Shown here: one piece after another, positions 38,065 through 46,189 of the stretch | Layout: each line of letters begins with the position of its first letter | Position numbering within the stretch: position 1 is the first letter of the stretch | Assembly (NCBI GenBank): GCA_016845585.1 | Contig: JAERSO010000022.1 | Coordinates: 62,001 to 126,000, forward strand | Direction: 5' to 3' | DNA: 64,000 nt | From: Acidimicrobiaceae bacterium | Lineage (GTDB): Bacteria > Actinomycetota > Acidimicrobiia > Acidimicrobiales > Aldehydirespiratoraceae | Notes under the pieces: generated by a model | Seen by the model: the letters and a program-made list of their open reading frames with translations, nothing else | Database searches by the model: none | Told to the model about the DNA's origin: nothing | Program-made: the position numbers and the translations under genes

Positions 38065-39315
38065 GGTCGATGAAGCCCGTACCTCCTCGAAGCGGTCCAC
38101 GTCACGCAATGCCGGGAACCAGCGCCACCAGATGGCGACGACCGCAAGGGTACCCACGCCACCGAAGAGGATCGCGCCGACGAGCCCGAACACGGCAGCC
38201 GTCAACCCGCTCTCCGCGGCACCCAACTCGTTCGAGGCGCCGATGAACACCCGCTCGACCGCGAGCACCCGGCCCCGCATGATCTCCGGCGTGGCAAGGG
38301 GCACCAGAGTCGAGCGGATGAACACCGACACCGAGTCGGCTGAGGAGGCGACGAGTAGGGCGGCGAAGACGACCACATAGGAGTCGGCGAGGCCGACGAG
38401 AATGGTCATGACGCCGAAGATGGCGATGACCACCAGCAGTGTTCGCCCGACCCGTCGTCGTACCGGGCGCACACTCAGGATCAGCGCAGTGGTGCCTGCC
38501 CCGATCCCGGTGGCCGCCCGCAGCCAACCGAGTCCGACTGCACCCACACCGAGTCGGTCTTCGGCGATGGCGGGGAGCAGAGCGATGATCCCGCCGAAGA
38601 GCACGGCGAAGAGATCGAGGGAGATTGCACCGAACACCACGGGCTGGCGCCGCATGAAACGCAAGCCCTCCCGAGCGTCGCGCAACGCCTGCATCCCGCC
38701 CCGGGTCGTGAGCCGTCGGGTGCCCGGTCTGGGGATCAGGAGGAGGATCGGTATGGCGGCCGCGAACGCGATCACCGCCGTCAGGTACGGAAGGGCCGGA
38801 TCGGCCACGAAGATGAAGCCCATGGCGACCGGACCGACGATGAAACCCGACTGAAACGCCACCGAACGCAACGCCATGACCCGTTCGAGATTTCCGGTGT
38901 GGGCGAGATCCACCGGGAGCGACTGACCGGAGGGACCGGCGAAGGACCGAGCCGCACCGAAGAGGCCCACGAGGACGAATATCGGTCCGACCGACGTGGG
39001 GTCCGAGCCGATGTAGATGAAGAGCCCGAGGGAGCAGAGCAACTCCGCGCCGAGGCTGATCGCATAGACCTTCCGCCGGTCGAAACGGTCGGCCACTGCG
39101 CCGGAGAAAGGGGCGAGGACGGCGACCGGAACGAACTCGGCGAGACCCAGCAGCCCGAGATCGAGCTCCCTGCCGGTCATGTCGAAGACCTGCTTCCCGA
39201 CGACCGTGATCTGGCCGACGATGGCGAAGCCCGTCAGGAAGAACGCGAGGAACAGTCCCCGCAGAGACCACGGGATGGAACGGTCGGGAGTGGACGTGGT
39301 TCCGTCAGGAGGCAC
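38062..39315 (-). CDS. MFS exporter, EntS-like
   Basis: Major facilitator exporter of 417 aa with twelve hydrophobic segments, similar in layout to EntS/bacilysin exporters: the motif-A loop AVADRFDRRKVY after TM2, then FAGPSGQSLPVDLAHTGNLERVMALRSVAFQSGFIVGP, a stretch typical of the enterobactin-exporter group. A GTG start at 39315 overlaps the LLM oxidoreductase 3' end by 11 bp, so translation is coupled. It is likely to export a small hydrophobic compound or siderophore-like product, but no biosynthesis genes are near. Confidence 0.87.
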   Translation of the reverse strand: MPPDGTTSTPDRSIPWSLRGLFLAFFLTGFAIVGQITVVGKQVFDMTGRELDLGLLGLAEFVPVAVLAPFSGAVADRFDRRKVYAISLGAELLCSLGLFIYIGSDPTSVGPIFVLVGLFGAARSFAGPSGQSLPVDLAHTGNLERVMALRSVAFQSGFIVGPVAMGFIFVADPALPYLTAVIAFAAAIPILLLIPRPGTRRLTTRGGMQALRDAREGLRFMRRQPVVFGAISLDLFAVLFGGIIALLPAIAEDRLGVGAVGLGWLRAATGIGAGTTALILSVRPVRRRVGRTLLVVIAIFGVMTILVGLADSYVVVFAALLVASSADSVSVFIRSTLVPLATPEIMRGRVLAVERVFIGASNELGAAESGLTAAVFGLVGAILFGGVGTLAVVAIWWRWFPALRDVDRFEEVRASST

Positions 39316-40183
39316 GTGCCGGCGAGATCACCTGTTCGGCGAATCGGTGAACGTGTTCGGCCGTCGGCGGGTGGCCGAAGTCCATGGTGAAGTGCTGGAT
39401 CCCGTGGCCGGCGAGGTCACCGATCCGATCCAACAGCTGTTCACTCTCGGCATCGGTCGACGGCAGCGGCGTCTCGAGGGTGGTCCCGAGCTCGATCGCA
39501 CCGGGATCACGCCCCGCGGCGCTCGCATTGTCGTGCACGATCCCGACCTTTCGGGCATAGTCCTCTTCGCCTCGGAACGACGTGTTCCACATGTCGGCTT
39601 GACGACCGACCAACGGCAGCCCGACCTTCTCACCGGCGGCCCCGATGCAGACGGGTGGTACGACGTCGGGAAGCGGCGGTGCTGCCGCATCGTCGATCGA
39701 GAAGTACGTGCCACTGAACGTCGGGTGGTCCTCGGTCCACATCAGCCGACAGATCTGGATGACCTCGTCGAGCTGGGCGAAGCGGATCGATGGCTTGGGA
39801 AAATCGTAGCCGTAGGCCTTGTACTCGTGGTCACGCCAACCGGCACCGATACCGAGAATGAAGCGTCCGCCGGACAGGGTCTGCAGCGTGGCGGCCATCT
39901 TCGCGGTGAGAGCGGGTGGCCGATAGCCGTGACCGAGAACATGGTGGCAGAGCATCACGTCAGGGAACTTGGCCGCCAACCACGTGAGCGTGGTCCAGGC
40001 CTCGAGAAACGGGTCGGTTCGAGCGTCGAACCCGTAGAAGTGATCCGCGATCCACAGAGAGTCGAAGTACTGCAATGCCTCCGGGAGGATGTGTCGTTCC
40101 TGGTAGAGAACGATCGACTCGTGTCCGCTCCCCTCGTTGCCGATCACGGGTGAGAGCCAGCCGAACTTGAGATCCTGTGCCAT
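39305..40183 (-). CDS. F420-dependent LLM-class oxidoreductase
   Basis: Luciferase-like TIM-barrel oxidoreductase (292 aa) of the actinobacterial F420-dependent type. Motifs are SLWIADHFYGFDARTDPFLEAWTTLTWLAA, LCHHVLGHGYRPPALTAKMAATLQTLSGGRFILGIGAGWRDHEYKAYGYDFP in broken pieces, and a C-terminal RFAEQVI. Presence of the GIGAGW motif marks the F420/FMN-binding group. ATG 40183 has TAGGTT 6 nt upstream and is thus leaderless. It heads an LLM-MFS-EamA unit. Substrate unknown; F420 is inferred from family, since FMN is also possible. Confidence 0.88.
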   Translation of the reverse strand: MAQDLKFGWLSPVIGNEGSGHESIVLYQERHILPEALQYFDSLWIADHFYGFDARTDPFLEAWTTLTWLAAKFPDVMLCHHVLGHGYRPPALTAKMAATLQTLSGGRFILGIGAGWRDHEYKAYGYDFPKPSIRFAQLDEVIQICRLMWTEDHPTFSGTYFSIDDAAAPPLPDVVPPVCIGAAGEKVGLPLVGRQADMWNTSFRGEEDYARKVGIVHDNASAAGRDPGAIELGTTLETPLPSTDAESEQLLDRIGDLAGHGIQHFTMDFGHPPTAEHVHRFAEQVISPARAS

Positions 40184-40189
40184 GGCCAG

Positions 40190-40195
40190 AACCTA
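40190..40195 (-). promoter_or_regulatory. Leaderless -10 box of the LLM oxidoreductase
   Basis: TAGGTT on the minus strand, 6 nt (CTGGCC), then ATG. It sits in the 73-bp divergent region facing the HDAC-like gene. Confidence 0.5.
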
Positions 40196-40256
40196 GAGCG
40201 CTCTCGTCGCTCGCGGGTAGCTCATGGCACGATTGCCACCGACGTCAGGAGCACGA

Positions 40257-41282
40257 GTGCGAGTCTTCGCCACCATTGATCATCACGACCATCACTGCCT
40301 CGAGTTGGATGAGGGCGAATTGATCCCGAGTTGGGAGGGGCCTGACCGTGCGGACATCGTCGATGCGGAGCTGCTCGCCCGTGGCTTCGTCGATGTCTCG
40401 GTGCCGGGCCCGCTCGACCCGGCGCTCATCGCTCGGGTCCACGCCCCGGACTATGTCGAGTTTCTCGGGTCCGCTCATGCCCGATGGGTCGCGGCCGGGA
40501 ACGTTGGACCGTGTGCGATGTCGAACGGATGGCCGGCTCGCCGCATGCGCCACCTCCGGCCCGAGGGGATCGTCGCCCAACTCGGCTACTACAGCTTCGC
40601 CGCCGACTGCTCGATCGCCGAAGGCACATGGCGCGCCGTGGTCGATGCCGCCCGCACAGCCGATGCCGCAGCGCAGCACGTCGCCGCAGGTTCTCGTACG
40701 GCCTTTGCTCGTTGCCGCCCTCCCGGCCATCACGCCTCGCGAGACCAATTCGGTGGCTACTGCTATCTCAACAATGCTGCCATCGCCGCAGAACGTCTCC
40801 GAGCGTCGGGAATCGACCGGGTTGCGGTGCTCGATGTCGACTACCACCACGGGAACGGCACACAGGACATCTTCTACAGCCGGGACGATGTCTCGTTCTG
40901 TTCGATCCACGCTGACCCGAAGGTCGAGTTCCCCTACTTCCTCGGCCACGCCGACGAGGAAGGCATCAGTCTCGGGCAGGGTGCCAACCTCAACATCCCC
41001 CTTCCCCACGGCACCGGACCCGACGTCTGGTTCGCCGCCCTCGATGAGGGCATAGCCTGGATCGACGGCCGCGGGGCGGACGCACTCGTCATCTCCCTGG
41101 GGGTCGACACGTTCATCGACGATCCGATCTCGCAGTTCCGCCTCACGTCCGAGGACTTCACGCGGCTCGGGCGGCGACTGGCAGAGATGGGCAGGCCAAC
41201 GGTGTTCGTGATGGAGGGCGGCTACGCCACCGAAGCGCTCGGCACGAACATGGTGAATGTCCTCGACGCCTTCGCGCTGTAA
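40257..41282 (+). CDS. Histone-deacetylase-like amidohydrolase
   Basis: Zinc-dependent arginase/HDAC-fold deacetylase (341 aa) of the acetylpolyamine amidohydrolase/AcuC type. The tyrosine-facing Gly-rich loop and catalytic His pair PPGHHASRDQFGGYCYLNNAAIAA, the zinc-binding DVDYHHGNGTQDIFY and VSLGVDTFIDDPISQF are intact. GTG 40257 is preferred because CAGGAG lies 5 nt upstream; ATG 40224 has no ribosome site. It likely deacetylates polyamines, lysine or another N-acetyl amide. Its stop lies inside the left arm of the terminator hairpin that separates it from the convergent hisC. Confidence 0.93.
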   Translation: MRVFATIDHHDHHCLELDEGELIPSWEGPDRADIVDAELLARGFVDVSVPGPLDPALIARVHAPDYVEFLGSAHARWVAAGNVGPCAMSNGWPARRMRHLRPEGIVAQLGYYSFAADCSIAEGTWRAVVDAARTADAAAQHVAAGSRTAFARCRPPGHHASRDQFGGYCYLNNAAIAAERLRASGIDRVAVLDVDYHHGNGTQDIFYSRDDVSFCSIHADPKVEFPYFLGHADEEGISLGQGANLNIPLPHGTGPDVWFAALDEGIAWIDGRGADALVISLGVDTFIDDPISQFRLTSEDFTRLGRRLAEMGRPTVFVMEGGYATEALGTNMVNVLDAFAL

Positions 41283-41308
41283 CGCTGGGGTCTGTCCCCA
41301 GCGTTACA
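41278..41308. terminator. Bidirectional terminator between HDAC-like gene and hisC
   Basis: A perfect 13-bp inverted repeat (TGTAACGCTGGGG / CCCCAGCGTTACA) with a TCTGT loop. It holds the HDAC-like gene's TAA stop in its left arm and ends 8 bp before the hisC stop. The convergent position suits termination from both sides. There is no U-tract. Confidence 0.75.
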
Positions 41309-41316
41309 TGTCGCGA

Positions 41317-42396
41317 CTAGGTGACCTCGGCGTAGGTGGTGAGGAAGCGGTCGTTTTCGGCGGGGGTGCTGATGGTGACACGGATGCCTTCGCCGCTGAA
41401 GGGGCGAACGACGACCCCGCGCTGTTCCAGGGCCAGCGCGACCTCGTCGGTGCGATCACCGATCGGCAGCCAGACGAAGTTGCCCTGCGGGTCGGGGAAG
41501 TCGACACCTGACGCTCGCAGGGAATCGACCACACGCGCACGCTCCGCGAGAAGCGAGTCGACCAACACCTGGATCTCGTCGAGGGCGTCGAGCGCGGCGA
41601 TGGCACCCGCCTGGGCGAGGATGTTCACCGAGAAGGCCAGCAGGACCTTGTCCAACTGCTCGATGACACTCGGGTCGGCGACCGCGTACCCACTCCGGAG
41701 TCCGGCGAGGCCATAGGCCTTCGAGAAGGTGCGGGTGACGACCACATTGGGGAAGCGACCGACCAGGTCCTTGACCGGGTCTCCGAGCGCCGGGTCGCTG
41801 AACTCCCGGTAGGCCTCATCGACCACCACGAGCACATCGTCAGGCACCTTGACCATGAACTCGGCGATCTGTGCCGTGGAGAGCGCCAGTCCCGTCGGAT
41901 TGTTGGGTGTGGCGAGCATCACGGCCTTGGTTCTCGGGCCGACGGCAGCGGCCACAGCGTCGAGATCGATGCTGTGGTCCTCCGCGAGCGGGACGGTGAC
42001 CAGTTCACCGTTCGTCAACGCCACGAAGATCGGGTACGCCTCGAATGAGCGCCACGGCGTGACCACCTCGTCACCGGGTTCGATGTAGGCCACACACACC
42101 TGTTGCAGAAGGCCGGAGGAACCGCAGCCGACCGCCACGCAGTCCTGGTCGACGTCGAGCCACGCGGCCAACTTCGCCCGCAGTTCGGCGGCGCCGTGAT
42201 CGCTGTAGCGGTTGACCCCCGCGGCCGCAGCCTGGATCGCCTTCTGCACCGAGGCCGGCGGTGCGTAGGGATTCTCGTTGCTGGCGATCTTGATGGCATC
42301 GCTGATCCCGTGTTCGGCCTCAGCCTGCTTGGCACCCTTGCCCGGGCGGTATGCCGCCAGCGCACTCACGACCGGTCGAACTCGTCCCACACCCAT
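41317..42396 (-). CDS. hisC: Histidinol-phosphate aminotransferase
   Basis: PLP aminotransferase class I/II (359 aa) of histidine synthesis. Motifs: IKIASNENPYAPPASV, NRYSD, GCGSSGLLQQV, ATPNNPTGLAL, VVDEAYREFSD and the PLP Schiff-base lysine 226 in TRTFSKAYGLAGLR, with NFVWLPIG near the end. The full family pattern points to HisC, though aromatic aminotransferases (pat) look alike and no other his genes are near. ATG 42396 has AGGGAG 5 nt upstream; the longer ORF to 42867 is a shadow of the methyltransferase. Confidence 0.92.
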   Translation of the reverse strand: MGVGRVRPVVSALAAYRPGKGAKQAEAEHGISDAIKIASNENPYAPPASVQKAIQAAAAGVNRYSDHGAAELRAKLAAWLDVDQDCVAVGCGSSGLLQQVCVAYIEPGDEVVTPWRSFEAYPIFVALTNGELVTVPLAEDHSIDLDAVAAAVGPRTKAVMLATPNNPTGLALSTAQIAEFMVKVPDDVLVVVDEAYREFSDPALGDPVKDLVGRFPNVVVTRTFSKAYGLAGLRSGYAVADPSVIEQLDKVLLAFSVNILAQAGAIAALDALDEIQVLVDSLLAERARVVDSLRASGVDFPDPQGNFVWLPIGDRTDEVALALEQRGVVVRPFSGEGIRVTISTPAENDRFLTTYAEVT

Positions 42397-42431
42397 GTTT
42401 GCTCCCTGTGTTCGCTGCTCAGTATGGCGGC

Positions 42432-43208
42432 TCAGCAGCGGCCGACCAGCGCCCAGACCCGATGCTCCACCGAAAGGTCGTCGCCGGCGAAGTCCCGCGC
42501 CAGCAGTGCGGCCAGCGCCGCGTCGAATGCATCGCGACCGGTTGGATCGAGCGCCGTGATCCCGGCCGATGCTCGGATCCTGCCGCGCCACGCGTCGGGC
42601 GTGTACGGAGCCAACACATCGAAGCTGAAGCTCTCGATGCCGCCGAAGCCCGCTGCTTGGATCGCCGGCGTCCACTGGGGCCACATTCCGTAGCCGCCTC
42701 CCATGGTCCACTTCGGATTGTGTTCGACGATCAGGCGCTCGGTCGCCTCGACCACATTGCCCGGGAGCGGCAGCCAATCGAAGTGGCAGACGGCCAGGGA
42801 ACCTCGGGGTTTGAGGAGCCGCATCGCTTCCGCGGCCGCCGCTGGGCCATCGAACCAGTGCCAACACTGTCCGGCGGTCACCACATCGAAAGAAGCCTCG
42901 GGAAGCCCGGTCGCCTCCGCGGTCACGGCACGGAGGTCGAGCTCCACCCCGTCCGCGGCAGCGAGCTCTGCAGCGGTCACGAGCATTCGCTCGTCAGGAT
43001 CGACACCCGTGACCGATACACCCTTGGCCGCGAACTGGCGAGCGAGGGTGCCGGTGCCGGTACCGAGATCAACCAGCCGCTGCCCGGGGAGGCCGATGCC
43101 GAAGGACTCCAGCCGCTGGACGAGTTCGGACGGAAAGCCGGCTCGATGGGTTGCGTAGTCCCTCGCGGCAGTCCCGAATCCGGTTGGATCGATCCCGCCG
43201 TCGCCCAT
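42432..43208 (-). CDS. SAM-dependent methyltransferase
   Basis: Class I methyltransferase of 258 aa. The SAM motifs are LVDLGTGTGTLARQFA (motif I), VTGVDPDERML (motif II acid) and ASFDVVTAGQCWHWFD. The HWFD segment belongs to the ubiE/methyltransf_11-type group seen in actinobacteria and yeast-like trans-aconitate methyltransferases. GTG 43211 is an alternative start one codon upstream. It begins 12 bp after the FAD oxidoreductase stop. Substrate unknown. Confidence 0.88.
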   Translation of the reverse strand: MGDGGIDPTGFGTAARDYATHRAGFPSELVQRLESFGIGLPGQRLVDLGTGTGTLARQFAAKGVSVTGVDPDERMLVTAAELAAADGVELDLRAVTAEATGLPEASFDVVTAGQCWHWFDGPAAAAEAMRLLKPRGSLAVCHFDWLPLPGNVVEATERLIVEHNPKWTMGGGYGMWPQWTPAIQAAGFGGIESFSFDVLAPYTPDAWRGRIRASAGITALDPTGRDAFDAALAALLARDFAGDDLSVEHRVWALVGRC

Positions 43209-43220
43209 CACCGCCGGTGC

Positions 43221-44543
43221 CTACCCGTGGACCGACATCGACGAGTCGGGGTTGATCTCCCGGTTGCGACTGAAGAAGCCGATGTTCATCTTCGTGCCCG
43301 TATAACGCCCGGTGGAGACAACGGGGTCATTGTCGTGATCGTGCCCACCCTCGACCGCCTCGATGAGGTCCGCCATGAGCTGACCGGCGACACCGGCGTT
43401 CTTGTACTGGTTGCCGCTGGTTCCGATGGCGACATAGAAGCCGTCGAGATCGGTGCGATCGTAGATCGGGATCCAGTCGTCGGAGACGTCGTACAAGTCG
43501 ACGATGCCCTTTCTCTCATGGGGAACACCGATCGAGGGCATGCGCCGGTTGGCGCGCAGCACCTGGGCTTCCCACTGACTCTCGCTGATAGTCTGGTCGT
43601 AGTCGTCGGGGTCGACGTACTCGCGGGGATCGCAGACCGGGTCGCCGCTGCCGATGAGGATGTGGTTGCCCACCTCCGGACGGAAGTAGATGCCGAGATC
43701 GTCGTCGGCACACACCACCCCGCGCTCCTCGAAGTTGAACTCCTCGGTCGACGGGACATGGTGCACCTCGTGGCGAAGCGCCTTCGTCTTGATGTTCATC
43801 GAGTCGTAGACGTCGGCCATCTGGTTGATGATCATCGAGTGCGGCCCGGCGACATTGACCACGACCTTGGCCGTCGGCGACCGCCCGTCGGCGAGCGTGA
43901 CGCCGGTAACACGCCCGTCGGCCTTGTTGACGGCGGTGACCTCGGCGTTGAACCAGAACTCCGCGCCCCGAGCCTCCGCACCGCGCTGCAGGTTGTGACA
44001 TGACAGCTGCGGGTCGCTGACGTAGCCGCCCTGCCCCGTGAAATAGCCGCCAGTCATCTGGCCGTGGGCGTCGTCCCAGAAGCCGTCGTCCTCGGGGCGG
44101 CGGGGAGGACCGTAGAGACCCTGATCGATGATCGGGACACGGTCGGTCATCTCCTCGGCGGTCCACGTCTCGTACTCGATCCCGCATTTGTCCCAGACCT
44201 TCTTCACCTTCTCGGTGTGGCTTTCGGGATCATCGGTCCGCACCAGCAGCTGGCCGACCTGGTGGTAGTCGATCAGCCCCTTCTCGTCGTCGGCGGCGAT
44301 GTAGTTGGCCCAGTCCGGCCAGTAGTGGTAGCCCTCCCACGACAGCATCACGCCGTCGACCGTGGAGTACGAGAACCGCACGATCGCGCAGGAATTGATC
44401 GTCGATCCCGCGCCCGCGGAATCGGCTTTGTCGATGGTGAGCGTCCGCCAGCCACGACCGGAGAGTTCGTGGGCCACAGCACCACCGATCACTCCGGCGC
44501 CGATGATGATGGCGTCGAAATCAGGAGAGGACGAGTCAGTCAT
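43221..44543 (-). CDS. FAD-dependent oxidoreductase, DAO family
   Basis: Glycine-oxidase/sarcosine-dehydrogenase-type flavoprotein (440 aa). The FAD motif DAIIIGAGVIGGAVAHELSGRGWRTL is at residues about 10-34, followed by DKADSAGAGSTINSCAIVR; the C-terminal FYVAIGTSGNQYKNAGVAG closes the FAD site. It should oxidise a secondary or tertiary amine. ATG 44543 is supported by TACTAT 6 nt upstream (leaderless). A flavodoxin-like reductase diverges 46 bp away, which could supply or take electrons, an inference. Confidence 0.88.
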   Translation of the reverse strand: MTDSSSPDFDAIIIGAGVIGGAVAHELSGRGWRTLTIDKADSAGAGSTINSCAIVRFSYSTVDGVMLSWEGYHYWPDWANYIAADDEKGLIDYHQVGQLLVRTDDPESHTEKVKKVWDKCGIEYETWTAEEMTDRVPIIDQGLYGPPRRPEDDGFWDDAHGQMTGGYFTGQGGYVSDPQLSCHNLQRGAEARGAEFWFNAEVTAVNKADGRVTGVTLADGRSPTAKVVVNVAGPHSMIINQMADVYDSMNIKTKALRHEVHHVPSTEEFNFEERGVVCADDDLGIYFRPEVGNHILIGSGDPVCDPREYVDPDDYDQTISESQWEAQVLRANRRMPSIGVPHERKGIVDLYDVSDDWIPIYDRTDLDGFYVAIGTSGNQYKNAGVAGQLMADLIEAVEGGHDHDNDPVVSTGRYTGTKMNIGFFSRNREINPDSSMSVHG

Positions 44544-44549
44544 TTCGGC

Positions 44550-44581
44550 ATAGTACTCATCGCCGGGCGAATGGCTACCTT
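44550..44581. promoter_or_regulatory. Tight divergent promoter pair, both leaderless
   Basis: TACTAT on the minus strand (44550-44555) is 6 nt before the FAD oxidoreductase ATG. TACCTT on the plus strand (44576-44581) is 8 nt before the flavodoxin-like ATG. The whole intergenic space is only 46 bp, so the two RNA polymerase footprints must overlap, and the genes should compete or be co-regulated. Confidence 0.45.
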
Positions 44582-44589
44582 GTCGAATC

Positions 44590-45042
44590 ATGCCCGTCTT
44601 GCTCGTCGTCCACCACTCCCCCGCACCATCGCTTCGCGCCATGCTCGAGCATGTGCTTGCCGGGGCGGGCGCGCCCGGACTGGAGTCGGTGCACGTTCAC
44701 TCGCGCCCTGCCCTCGAAGCCGACGCCGCGGACGTCCTCGCTGCCGACGGAGTGGTCCTCGGGACCCCGGCCAACCTCGGCTACATGAGCGGCGCGCTCA
44801 AGCACTTCTTCGACACGACGTACAACGAGTGCCTGGGAACGACGGCATCGCTCCCGTACGGCATGTTCGTCCACGGCGAGTCCGACACCGCCGGCGCATT
44901 GCTGGCGATCGAGAAGATCGCCACGGGCCTCGACTGGAGGTTGGCCCAGCCGCCGCGGTCGTCCATCGGGCCGCTCACCGAATCGGCGCTCGACCAGTGC
45001 TGGGAACTCGGTGCCGCCATGGCGGCGGGGCTCACGACCTGA
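44590..45042 (+). CDS. Flavodoxin-like NAD(P)H reductase
   Basis: Small (150 aa) flavodoxin-fold protein of the NADPH-dependent FMN reductase type. VLLVVHHSPAPS forms the phosphate loop, GTPANLGYMSGALKHFFDTTY is the classic second FMN motif, and GMFVHGESDTAGALLAIEKI follows. It resembles NAD(P)H:quinone or FMN reductases in the WrbA/SsuE group. It is divergent from the DAO-family oxidoreductase and overlaps the convergent Cys/Met enzyme by 11 bp. Confidence 0.87.
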   Translation: MPVLLVVHHSPAPSLRAMLEHVLAGAGAPGLESVHVHSRPALEADAADVLAADGVVLGTPANLGYMSGALKHFFDTTYNECLGTTASLPYGMFVHGESDTAGALLAIEKIATGLDWRLAQPPRSSIGPLTESALDQCWELGAAMAAGLTT

Positions 45043-46138
45043 TCGCCTGCTCCAGATCGGACCAGAGGTCCTCCACCGACTCGATGCCGACGCTCATGCG
45101 CAGGAGTCCCGCCGGGAGGTGTTCCTGACCGGATATGACGGCTCGCCGTTCGATGGTGGTCTCCACCCCCCCGAGGCTGGTGGCGTGCTCGATCAGCTGG
45201 ACACGTCGGCAGAGCCGATCGGCGGCGTCGCCGTCGACGAGATCGAAGCTGATCATCGAACCGAAACCATCGAGCTGGCGGACGGCGAGTTCGTGTCCGG
45301 GGTGGTCGATCAGTCCCGGATACCGGGTGGCCACCACGGCGGGATGAGCCTGCAACCGCTTCGCGAGTTCGAGTGCGTTCGCCTCGGCGGTACGCAACCG
45401 AACCGCCAACGTGCGGATGCCTCGCGTGGCGAGAAACACCTCCATCGTCCCCGGCGTTGCCCCCTGCAGAACCCGCGACAGACGGATCTGTCCGGTGTGC
45501 GCGTCCGAGCGCGTCACCGCGAGTCCACACAGGAGGTCTGAGTGGCCGCCGATGTACTTCGTGGCGGAGTGCAGGACCACATCGGCCCCGCGTTCGAGCG
45601 GCCGCTGGTTGAGCGGGGTGGCGAACGTGTTGTCGACCGCCACGAGCGTGTCGCTGTCTCGGGCTGCCTCGCAGATTCCGGCGACGTCGCCGATCGCGAG
45701 CAGCGGGTTCGACGGCGACTCGAGCCACAGCATGGCGGCCGAATCGATGGCGGCGAGCCACCCGGCCGTGTCCTCCGCCGCGAGCTTGCGGATCGTCCAG
45801 CGACCCTGTTCAGCGCCGCGCTGCAGGAGGGTCGCAACGCCCTGGTAGCAGTCGTCGGGATACACGACTTCCCCACCACTGGGCACCAGTTCGATGGCCG
45901 CGGCGACCGCCGCCATGCCCGAGGAGAACGCCGTCGCGTCGCCGCCCTCGAGGCCCCCGACCACGGTTTCGAGGGACTCCCAGGTCGGCGAGCCCTCATT
46001 GCGGGAGTAACCCCGATCGGCGCCGTACCGAAACGTCGACGCCGCGACAAGCGGGGCGTTCAGGGGTTCACCGGCCGCCTCGGGCCGACCGCCGGAGACG
46101 AGCCAGGTCTCTGCTTCGAGCTTCTCAGGATCGCGCAT
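45032..46138 (-). CDS. Cystathionine gamma-synthase-family PLP enzyme
   Basis: Cys/Met-metabolism PLP enzyme (368 aa): cystathionine gamma-synthase, beta/gamma-lyase or O-acetylhomoserine sulfhydrylase. PLP lysine is Lys194 in HSATKYIGGHSD; other motifs are YSRNEGSPTWESLE, SSGMAAV, ESPSNPLLAIGD and VDNTFATPLNQRPL. The C-terminal RMSVGIES is typical. ATG 46138 is used; a longer ORF to 46309 only mirrors the divergent ligase. The family cannot be split by eye. Confidence 0.92.
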   Translation of the reverse strand: MRDPEKLEAETWLVSGGRPEAAGEPLNAPLVAASTFRYGADRGYSRNEGSPTWESLETVVGGLEGGDATAFSSGMAAVAAAIELVPSGGEVVYPDDCYQGVATLLQRGAEQGRWTIRKLAAEDTAGWLAAIDSAAMLWLESPSNPLLAIGDVAGICEAARDSDTLVAVDNTFATPLNQRPLERGADVVLHSATKYIGGHSDLLCGLAVTRSDAHTGQIRLSRVLQGATPGTMEVFLATRGIRTLAVRLRTAEANALELAKRLQAHPAVVATRYPGLIDHPGHELAVRQLDGFGSMISFDLVDGDAADRLCRRVQLIEHATSLGGVETTIERRAVISGQEHLPAGLLRMSVGIESVEDLWSDLEQAIRS

Positions 46139-46189
46139 TGTGTTCGGACTGTACCCGTCGGCACGCAAGTGCATGCCAGACTTCGCCCG

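Noticed and set aside
45542-46189. N-terminal extension of the AMP-ligase frame
   Set aside because: It lies opposite the Cys/Met PLP enzyme, which has all its motifs; ligase similarity starts at 46190.
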